Source: Anaerolineales bacterium UBA2029 | GTDB lineage: Bacteria > Chloroflexota > Anaerolineae > Aggregatilineales > Aggregatilineaceae | DNA length: 11,954 nt | Assembly: GCA_002332795.1 (NCBI GenBank) | Contig: DDBP01000348.1 | Location: forward strand, 1-11,954 | Direction: 5' to 3' | Part shown: positions 1 to 5,201 of the stretch, one piece after another | Layout of the letters: every line of letters starts with the position of its first letter | How positions within the stretch are numbered: the first letter of the stretch is position 1 | The notes under the pieces: generated by a model | What the model was told of the DNA's origin: nothing | Seen by the model: only the letters and a program-made list of their open reading frames with translations | The model's database searches: none | Translations under genes and position numbers: made by a program

Positions 1-72
1 ACCACTTAGGCTGGAGAGGGGACAAGCCGAGCGAAGCCAGGCTGGGGGTGAAGTTTTCAAACGGTCACTAAC
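1..72 (+). repeat. Partial copy of an intergenic nested-inverted-repeat element
   Basis: This is the right half of an element whose second copy lies at about 5016-5170. Three blocks recur in the same order and orientation: GAGGGGAC (16-23), GGGGGTGA (44-51) and TCAAACGG (57-64). In the other copy they start at 5062, 5119 and 5151, where the middle block reads GGGGGTGAGG. The spacing between the first two blocks is 29 bp shorter here, so the copies are diverged or internally deleted. A small AGCC/GGCT stem is visible around 25-43. The left half lies before the window. No coding potential was seen. The element is inferred to be a non-coding dispersed repeat; the copy number in the genome is unknown. 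Confidence 0.5.
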
Positions 73-161
73 ACATATACCGACTTGCCGATCACCGGCC
101 CGCGTGTGGCTCGTCGGCGCTAAAATTAAGGATAGAACGAATTAGCAAACAAGCACACGCG

Positions 162-386
162 ATGGAAACGATCAGGCTCTCCAAACAGGTCGGTGAGGAC
201 GGCATTCCCCGGCTGGAAATGCTGGTGAGTGCCAATGTAGACTGCGACATCACGATCCGGGTGCGGCCCAAGCTGTCGCAGGAAGAATGGCGTGCCTTTC
301 TCGAAGCGACAGCAGGCAGCCTGGCCGACGATCCGATTGAGTGTAATCAGCCGCTTCAACCAGACGTGCGAGAAGATATCGTATGA
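162..386 (+). CDS. Small antitoxin-like protein upstream of VapC
   Basis: A 74-residue protein with no cysteine-rich or membrane segment. The N-terminal half alternates short beta-like stretches (ETIRLS, RLEMLV, DITIRV). The second half holds a helix-like 'LSQEEWRAFLEATAGSLADDP' region at about residues 38-58 and ends in an acidic 'VREDIV'. It does not look like a classic AbrB/MazE, RHH or Phd VapB antitoxin. It resembles the small uncharacterised proteins often paired with PIN toxins, in which a 'W-R-x-F-x-x-x-x-A-G-S' block and a 'DDP' turn are typical. The 4-bp ATGA overlap with the vapC-like gene at 383 shows translational coupling and is the main reason for calling it an antitoxin. No strong Shine-Dalgarno stands before the ATG. 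The leader (121-160) is AT-rich compared with its surroundings, and a TAAAAT at 121-126 could be a -10 box, but no matching -35 is seen. Such antitoxins normally bind the toxin and repress their own promoter; here that is inferred. Confidence 0.72.
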   Translation: METIRLSKQVGEDGIPRLEMLVSANVDCDITIRVRPKLSQEEWRAFLEATAGSLADDPIECNQPLQPDVREDIV

Positions 387-784
387 GATATCTGCTCGAT
401 ATCAATCTGTGCATTCAGCACCTGAATTGTCGTTCTCAGACGATCATTGACAGGCTGGCAAGCCTGCCGCCGGATGAAATCGCCGTATGCTCGGTGGTCA
501 AAGCGGAACTGTTCTATGGCGCGCAGAAAAGTCGGCAGCCGGTAGTCACGCTGCAACGTCAGCGACTATTCCTCGATCAATTCGTTTCGCTGCCTTTCGA
601 TGACCTTGCCGCCGAGACCTACGTGCAGATTCGAGCCACCCTTGAGGCTGCCGGGACACCCATCGGCCCCTGCGATCTGCAGATCGCGGCCATCGCACTG
701 GCGCACGGCCTGATCGTTGTCGCGCACAACACGCGCGAGTTCAGTCGAGTGGCGGGACTGTTATTTGAAGGCTGGAACGACTGA
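383..784 (+). CDS. vapC: VapC-type PIN-domain ribonuclease toxin
   Basis: A 133-residue protein, the normal VapC length, starting MRYLLDINLCI, the PIN strand that carries the first catalytic Asp (D6). The other expected acidic positions are present: E42 in 'VKAELFYGA', D98 in 'GTPIGPCDLQIAAIALAHG', and the 'HNTREF' block near the C-terminus with N116/E119. PIN toxins of this class are Mg2+-dependent endoribonucleases that cut tRNA or rRNA and stop translation when the antitoxin is lost. The usual 'DTN' at the first strand is 'DIN' here, and the usual 'GPND' is 'GPCD'; neither change removes a metal ligand. The start overlaps the stop of the upstream gene by 4 bp (ATGA), so the two are co-translated. 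The gene runs towards the oppositely oriented propeller gene, with 51 bp between the stops. Function from the family is secure; the RNA target cannot be read from sequence. Confidence 0.92.
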   Translation: MRYLLDINLCIQHLNCRSQTIIDRLASLPPDEIAVCSVVKAELFYGAQKSRQPVVTLQRQRLFLDQFVSLPFDDLAAETYVQIRATLEAAGTPIGPCDLQIAAIALAHGLIVVAHNTREFSRVAGLLFEGWND

Positions 785-835
785 CATTCGAGCCATTTCA
801 GCAACTGACTACCGCCAACCTATCACCCTCCCCCC

Positions 836-2158
836 TCACGGCGCGGCGCGCTGATACACTCCGCACCCTTCGGCGTAGACGGTCGGCGCGCTCAGCCCGT
901 CGGGGCGCACCGCATAGACGCGGTACCCGCTAGCCGTCTCACCATCTGCGCTGCTGAAGTAGAGCAGCGAACCATCCGCCGACCACGCCAGATCGTCGTA
1001 GAAACCCAGGTAGGTCGCCACGCGGCGCAGGTCGCCGCCATCCGCCCGCACGACGTAGATCGTCCCGCCGCCGTCGGGCGTCAGCGACAGGCTGGCGAAG
1101 GCGATGCGCTCTCCGTCTGGCGACCAGCGCGGACGAACGCTCAGCGGCCTGGCCTGGTCGGGCGCGGGGACGATGATCTGCCCAGAGCCGTCGGCATTGG
1201 CGATGATCAGGCGGGCGTCGTTGAGTGGATTGGCGCTATAGACCAGACGCTGCCCGTCTGGCGAGGGGATGCCCGGCCCGTCCACCCACGCGCGGACGGA
1301 TGGCGCGCCTTCGGCAGGGCAGTCCGTCTGAATGAGCAGATCGGCGGGATTGGGCTGCGTGGGCGGCAGGGTGGGCGTTGGTTCGGGCGAAGGGCCGGGC
1401 GTCGGCGGGATGGCCGTGCCGATGATCGGCAACGCGATTTCCCGCTGATCGAGCACCTCCGCGCTGATCACATGCACCAGCGACAGGCGCAATCGCACTT
1501 CGTTGCCCGCCGGGGGCAACAGCGGGGCCACCTGCCCCGTCCCCTGTGAGGGCACCCACAGGTTTTCGCGCGGCAGTTCGATGTTCTGCACCCGCCCGTC
1601 GGCCAGCACCTGATCGAAGACGAGCGCTGTCAGCGGGGGCCGGTCGCGCACTTCCCAGCTCACCTCGACGCGCGCCTGCCCTGTCGCCAGCACAGCCGCG
1701 GGCAGACTCTGCGTCGGCGTGCTGAAGGCGACGATGGCCGGTTGCAGCGCCGCCAGCCACTCCGGATCGTAGGGGATGATCAGCGTGCGCTCGTCGAGCG
1801 TCGCCCCGCCCCGATCGAGCACGCTCAGGCGCAGGGCCGGCGGGCCGAAGTTCATCGGCGCGCTCAGCGGCACGCTCAGGCTGCCGACCGGTGGCAGAGG
1901 TTCGGGCGTGTCTACCGGTAGCCAGGCGTGCCCCTGATAGGTATGCAGGGCCACGCGCATCCCCTCGCGCACATGGGCAATGTGCCACGACAGCGTCACG
2001 GTCACGTTCCCGGATTCCAGGTCGGGCAGGGTCACGGCGGGCACGTCGCCTTCGAAAGTGAAGATGGTGGGGCCGAAGCCCTCCTGGGCCTGAGCAGGAA
2101 ACGCCCCCGCGCCCAGCGCCGCCAGCCACACCATTAAGACCAGGGCCAGTTTTTTCAC
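836..2158 (-). CDS. Secreted beta-rich protein with Pro-rich linker and TolB-like (PD40) propeller repeats
   Basis: The chosen GTG start at 2158 gives 440 residues, with Lys-Lys followed by a hydrophobic stretch and 'AFPAQA', a good type I signal peptide (about 1-24). It is preceded by a strong AGGGAGGAG. An ATG ten codons upstream (2188) is in frame but would put a poor MCSSPGRR tail before the signal. Residues about 50-131 and 160-245 are two similar beta-rich modules: each begins near V-x-V-x-W, has a middle VPL/APL, then LRLS and L-D-x-R before a final I/L-x-x-P. A Pro/Thr linker follows at about 251-271. The rest (about 299-422) has three PD40-type repeats: SPDGQRLVYS, WSPDGERIAF and WSADGSLLYF, each followed by a strand ending in a xxDG turn. 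Three repeats are fewer than a full six- or seven-bladed propeller, so the domain may be partial or assemble with partners. No lipobox or sortase motif was seen. It is probably exported; ligand and role are unknown. It lies 98 bp downstream of the protease gene. Confidence 0.85.
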   Translation of the reverse strand: MKKLALVLMVWLAALGAGAFPAQAQEGFGPTIFTFEGDVPAVTLPDLESGNVTVTLSWHIAHVREGMRVALHTYQGHAWLPVDTPEPLPPVGSLSVPLSAPMNFGPPALRLSVLDRGGATLDERTLIIPYDPEWLAALQPAIVAFSTPTQSLPAAVLATGQARVEVSWEVRDRPPLTALVFDQVLADGRVQNIELPRENLWVPSQGTGQVAPLLPPAGNEVRLRLSLVHVISAEVLDQREIALPIIGTAIPPTPGPSPEPTPTLPPTQPNPADLLIQTDCPAEGAPSVRAWVDGPGIPSPDGQRLVYSANPLNDARLIIANADGSGQIIVPAPDQARPLSVRPRWSPDGERIAFASLSLTPDGGGTIYVVRADGGDLRRVATYLGFYDDLAWSADGSLLYFSSADGETASGYRVYAVRPDGLSAPTVYAEGCGVYQRAAP

Positions 2159-2165
2159 CAGGATT

Positions 2166-2174
2166 CTCCTCCCT
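2166..2174 (-). promoter_or_regulatory. Ribosome binding site that fixes the GTG start of the propeller gene
   Basis: On the - strand the sequence AGGGAGGAG lies seven bases before the GTG at 2158. It is an almost full anti-Shine-Dalgarno match. The in-frame ATG at 2188 lies upstream of this site, so the site would be inside the coding region if that ATG were used. This supports the shorter protein, which then opens directly with its signal peptide. Confidence 0.7.
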
Positions 2175-2198
2175 GGGCTGCTGCACACGCTCTACGCC

Positions 2199-2204
2199 AG
2201 TATA
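2199..2204 (-). promoter_or_regulatory. Candidate -10 element for the propeller gene
   Basis: TATACT on the - strand, 40 bases before the GTG start, lies in the only short AT-richer stretch of this 98-bp gap. No acceptable -35 box is found 16-18 bases upstream (GGCAAA region), so this is a weak prediction. If it is real, the propeller gene can be transcribed separately from the acyltransferase-protease genes. Confidence 0.3.
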
Positions 2205-2256
2205 CAGAAGGGAAAGCGCCGTTTGCCTGACGGCTGACGCACGTTCGGGCGGCGGC

Positions 2257-3822
2257 TCAGGCGGACCCCGGCTGCGGCGCGTATTCTGCTCCGCCCTCGC
2301 TGGTGCGGCGGAACCACATGGCCAGCAGGGTCAGGTTGCGGATTTCGTTGGCCAGTTCGCGCATCATGGCCAGGCCGACCTGCGGCTTGGCATAGACCAG
2401 CGCGGCGAAGTCGGCGCGCGACAGCGTGTACACGGTCACGTCTTCCAGGCATTGCACACGGGTGATGTCCGGCTCGTCGTCGAGCACACCCAGCTTGCCG
2501 AACACGTCGCCGCGGGCATAGGCCGAGAGGATGGTCTCGACGCCGTCTTCGTCCACGGCGCTCCATACCAGACTGCCACTCGCCACCAGATACAGCCGAT
2601 CGCTGGGCACTCCCGGCTCGATCACCACCTGCCCGCCCCGGAAGGTGTGCCGGTTGAGCAGCAGCGCCACGTCCTCCAGTTCGCTCTCCTGCAGGTCGTA
2701 GAAGAGCGGGTTCATGCGCAACAACATTTTGCGGATCTCGATTTCCTGGCGCGGGGTCTGCGCACGGCGCTCGTCCAAATGCAGGATCAGCGCCAGCATG
2801 GGCGTGTCTGCCCCCAGCCGCTGACTGATCTGCTGCCAGACCCGGCTATCTTCGCTGGGCAATACCGTGCGCAGCCACACCCAGGTATACAGCCCCATCG
2901 AGCTACGCAGCGCGTTGAGTTGCTGCTCGGCCCGCATGATCTCGCCTTGTAGATAGGCGGCAACGTCCGGGCGCTGATTGAGCGCCGCGCTGCGCAACAG
3001 CATTCCGCGCCTCGCCTGCAACACCACATACTGGCGGATCAGTTCGGCGCGTTCGCGGTCAATGGTGCCCCGATAGCGGGCCAGCAACTGCGCGATCTGG
3101 GGCGGATTGGCCGCCGCGGCCAGTTCGCCGGCGCTGGTCACCTGTGCCAGTTCCGCTGCCAGCGAGCGCTGTTCCTGCTTCAGCGAGCGTTGAATGAGCA
3201 GCACGATCAGGCCGGTGCCTGCCAGGCCCATCGCCAGGGCGACGACCAGCAGCGGCACGCCCTCCAGGTCGAGCACCAGTTTGTTGAAGAGCGCGTGCAC
3301 CAGCATGGCCAGCATCAGGCTGAGGCCTACCCGCCACAGTTGCGCGCGGTGACTCAGATACTGACTGCTGCCCGCTGCCGTGCCCACCAGGCCGGTGGTC
3401 GTGGCGTGCATCAGGCTGACCGACAGCGCCCGCGTGAGGGCAACGGGCAGAGCACGGTCGGGATGGCTGAAGACGTAGTCTATGTTCTCGGCCATGGCGA
3501 AACCCGTGCCGATGGCGAAACCGTAGGCTGTGCCATCTACCGCATAGGCCAGCGCCAGCCGCGACGCCAGCCCGACGATCAACAGCGCCTTGAGCGCTTC
3601 TTCGGTCACCGGTGCGCTGAGCAACGCCACCTGCTCGAAGTTGAGAGCGTTGTAGTGGAGCAGCGCGTTGTGAAAGACGCTCGCCAGCCCAAAGGCCCCG
3701 ATACCCCAGGCCATCGCCAGGGCGATTGTGCGCCATCGGCTCTGCGCGTAAATCTCCAGCGCCCAGATGCCGAGCAAAAATGCCAGGGGGATGAGTACCG
3801 CAATGATCAGACTGAGGATCAT
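2257..3822 (-). CDS. PrsW-family intramembrane protease fused to a cyclic-nucleotide-binding-like domain
   Basis: A 521-residue protein. Residues 1-210 form about seven membrane segments with the PrsW/CPBP-type signature: EEALK at 74-78 (E74, E75, K78), 'GFAMAENIDY' with E112/N113, 'LMHATTTG' with H139, and 'MLVHALFN' with H176. PrsW is known from Bacillus as a site-1 protease that cuts the anti-sigma factor RsiW in the membrane. Residues 211-370 are a charged, mostly helical cytosolic linker. Residues about 373-475 match a CRP-type cNMP-binding fold ('PLFYDLQESELEDVA', 'SDRLYLVASGSL', 'GDVFGKLGVLDDEP'). No helix-turn-helix follows, only a 45-residue tail. The phosphate-binding cassette has K443 where the conserved Glu is expected and no Arg at the usual place after Pro451, so ordinary cAMP/cGMP binding is doubtful. 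The ATG starts 6 bp after the acyltransferase stop with no clear Shine-Dalgarno, so translation is probably coupled. The substrate is unknown; no anti-sigma or sigma gene is in the window. Confidence 0.9.
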   Translation of the reverse strand: MILSLIIAVLIPLAFLLGIWALEIYAQSRWRTIALAMAWGIGAFGLASVFHNALLHYNALNFEQVALLSAPVTEEALKALLIVGLASRLALAYAVDGTAYGFAIGTGFAMAENIDYVFSHPDRALPVALTRALSVSLMHATTTGLVGTAAGSSQYLSHRAQLWRVGLSLMLAMLVHALFNKLVLDLEGVPLLVVALAMGLAGTGLIVLLIQRSLKQEQRSLAAELAQVTSAGELAAAANPPQIAQLLARYRGTIDRERAELIRQYVVLQARRGMLLRSAALNQRPDVAAYLQGEIMRAEQQLNALRSSMGLYTWVWLRTVLPSEDSRVWQQISQRLGADTPMLALILHLDERRAQTPRQEIEIRKMLLRMNPLFYDLQESELEDVALLLNRHTFRGGQVVIEPGVPSDRLYLVASGSLVWSAVDEDGVETILSAYARGDVFGKLGVLDDEPDITRVQCLEDVTVYTLSRADFAALVYAKPQVGLAMMRELANEIRNLTLLAMWFRRTSEGGAEYAPQPGSA

Positions 3823-3828
3823 GATGGC

Positions 3829-4881
3829 TCACACCGTGCGCCCATCATCGGGGGGATGTTCGTGCACCTGCGCACGGAAGGCCACACGCGCACCGGCGGC
3901 CTCGGCATCGTCCATGGCCGCGCTGATCACGGCCAGCGCCGCGCGAATCTCAGCGGCTTTGGCCTCGCCCAGGCGATATTCCAGGTAGCCGGCAAAGTCG
4001 CCCGCCGCGAATGCTTCGGCGAGCGCATCAACTGCCCGCTTCATGGCACGGGGGCGCACGAAACGGCCCTGCCGCACCAGCGGACGCACCGGCAGGCGCG
4101 CGTTGTAGCGCAGCGGGCTGAACAGGTTGGGCTTGGCGACCAGTTCGGCCAGCGCATCGAGCGACACATCCGGTGCCACATACCGCGAGTCGGGCCGGAA
4201 GAGCAGTTCGCCCCGGAAGCGCAGGCGCGCCTGCCGGTCGTAGTGCGCCTGTGTCTCCGGCGGCAACATGGCGTAGATGGTGCGCATCAACGCCAGCGAG
4301 GCCGCGTCCAGTTCGGCCTGACGTTGACGGCGGTCTGCGGTTGGCGGAACGGGCGGTAGCGGCGGACCGATGGTCACCGTCAGGCGGGGGAAGCGCAACC
4401 GGAAAATGCGCCACCATACCTGATAGGTGTTGCCGAAGGCCATCGGCACGATGCGCGCCTGTGCGGCCTGCGACAGATAGGCCGCGCCGGACTTGACGGC
4501 GTCAATGGGCTTTTCCCAGGTGCCACCTTCGGGGAAGATGCCCAGTCGTCCGCCCGCCTCCAGGTGACTGAGCATCTGCTTCAATCCCTCGCGGTCTACT
4601 GCGCCGCGCTTCATCAGGATCAGCCCGGCATGGCGCACGATCCAGTTGGCCGGCCACAGCAGTTCGAAGTCGCCAGGGCCGACGAAGACCGTGTCCGGCG
4701 GCAACAGCACGAACATCAGCAGGGCGTCGAAGGTCGAGGTATGGTTGGCCGCATAGATGACCGGGCCGGGCGTGTCAAGGTATTCGCGTCCGCTGACGCG
4801 CGTGCGCGTCAACAGGCGCAGCGTGACGGCTCCAGCCAGGCGCAGGGCGCGTCGCACAATCCGTGTGCGCTGATCCGGCAT
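3829..4881 (-). CDS. PlsC-type 1-acylglycerol-3-phosphate acyltransferase-like protein with C-terminal extension
   Basis: A 350-residue protein whose first ~200 residues are an acyltransferase (PlsC/LPLAT) domain. The catalytic HX4D is at H47-D52 ('ANHTSTFD'). Block II is around 'LMKRGAVDREGL' (89-100). The substrate-binding FPEGG is at 116-120, followed by 'KSGAAYLS' (130-137). Family members transfer an acyl group from acyl-ACP or acyl-CoA to lysophosphatidic acid or a related acceptor at the inner membrane face. The protein is about 100 residues longer than a typical PlsC. Residues about 205-350 are Arg/Ala-rich and mainly helical, with no domain I recognise, so the acceptor may differ from lysophosphatidate. 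The start has a good GGAGAGGGATC leader before ATG, and a candidate promoter lies about 30 bp upstream. It is followed after 6 bp by the protease gene, which suggests one transcript. The fold call is strong; exact substrate and gene name are left open. Confidence 0.9.
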   Translation of the reverse strand: MPDQRTRIVRRALRLAGAVTLRLLTRTRVSGREYLDTPGPVIYAANHTSTFDALLMFVLLPPDTVFVGPGDFELLWPANWIVRHAGLILMKRGAVDREGLKQMLSHLEAGGRLGIFPEGGTWEKPIDAVKSGAAYLSQAAQARIVPMAFGNTYQVWWRIFRLRFPRLTVTIGPPLPPVPPTADRRQRQAELDAASLALMRTIYAMLPPETQAHYDRQARLRFRGELLFRPDSRYVAPDVSLDALAELVAKPNLFSPLRYNARLPVRPLVRQGRFVRPRAMKRAVDALAEAFAAGDFAGYLEYRLGEAKAAEIRAALAVISAAMDDAEAAGARVAFRAQVHEHPPDDGRTV

Positions 4882-4911
4882 GATCCCTCTCCGGCGGTCA
4901 AACTGGCAGTA

Positions 4912-4940
4912 AGTCTAATCCGGCGGCGGGAGCGGGGCAA
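4912..4940 (-). promoter_or_regulatory. Candidate sigma-70-type promoter of the acyltransferase-protease operon
   Basis: On the - strand TTGCCC (4935-4940) and TAGACT (4912-4917) are separated by exactly 17 bases, and each box matches four of six consensus positions. The -10 box ends 30 bases before the ATG at 4881. The spacer is GC-rich. The geometry is good, but matches of this quality also arise by chance. Confidence 0.4.
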
Positions 4941-5015
4941 ACTGTGCCACAAGAGGAAATTGCAGACCTGTGAGGCGCATACGGGAGGCGGCTATGAGCT
5001 TTTGCGCAGCATCTG

Positions 5016-5170
5016 CCCCTCACCCCTGAATCCCCTCTCCCTCGCGACTGCGTCGCAGGGCGAGGGGACTTACCGCATCTGTCCGGCGCGGAAGCAGCCA
5101 GGCGCGTCAGCGCCGGGTGGGGGTGAGGTAAAGCCGCAGAGCAGGACTTCTCAAACGGCCTCTCAAGGTG
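5016..5170 (+). repeat. Nested inverted-repeat element with strong hairpin, second copy
   Basis: The outer arms CCTCACCCC (5018-5026) and GGGGTGAGG (5120-5128) are perfectly complementary over 9 bp. Inside them 5032-5048 pairs with 5052-5067 (6 + 4 + 5 bp, one mismatch, one bulge, loop TGC). A smaller GGCGC/GCGCC stem with loop GTCA lies at 5101-5114. The right side (GAGGGGAC, GGGGGTGA, TCAAACGG) matches the element that opens the window. Such C-rich nested repeats are common between genes in some bacterial genomes. On the thiolase transcript the main hairpin comes about 135 bases after the stop and could slow decay or reduce read-through. No U-tract follows, so it is not a standard intrinsic terminator. 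Confidence 0.6.
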
Positions 5171-5201
5171 ACGGGATGCGTCAGCACCAGACAACTACTC
5201 C

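Larger units (their letters stand above)
4882..5201. other. 320-bp intergenic region between thiolase and acyltransferase genes
   Basis: No gene is supported here. Near 4882-4940 lie the ribosome binding site and candidate promoter of the acyltransferase. Positions 4941-5015 show no recognisable motif. Positions 5016-5170 hold the nested inverted repeat described separately, and 5171-5201 run into the end of the thiolase gene. Both flanking genes point the same way, so the region separates two transcription units or acts as a long spacer within one. Confidence 0.6.

Noticed and set aside
85..126. TTGCCG (85-90) and TAAAAT (121-126) as a promoter for the TA genes
   Set aside because: The boxes are 30 bases apart, far from the 16-18 needed, and no better -35 box is present.
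2089..2158. Lipoprotein signal for the propeller protein
   Set aside because: No cysteine follows the hydrophobic segment; the region ends in AFPAQA, which fits signal peptidase I.
2218..2234. GCCGT/ACGGC hairpin after the protease gene as a terminator
   Set aside because: The stem is only 5 bp with a 7-base loop, and the following CTTTCCCTTCT is a poor T-tract, so it is too weak to list.
3190..4359. Long + strand open frame of 389 codons opposite the protease and acyltransferase genes
   Set aside because: It spans two well-supported genes on the other strand. Its product is Gln/His/Arg-rich with no recognisable domain, as expected for an antisense frame of GC-rich coding DNA.
5032..5067. 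Strong hairpin as an intrinsic terminator for fadA
   Set aside because: No run of T follows on the - strand and it lies about 135 bp past the stop. It fits better as part of the repeat element.
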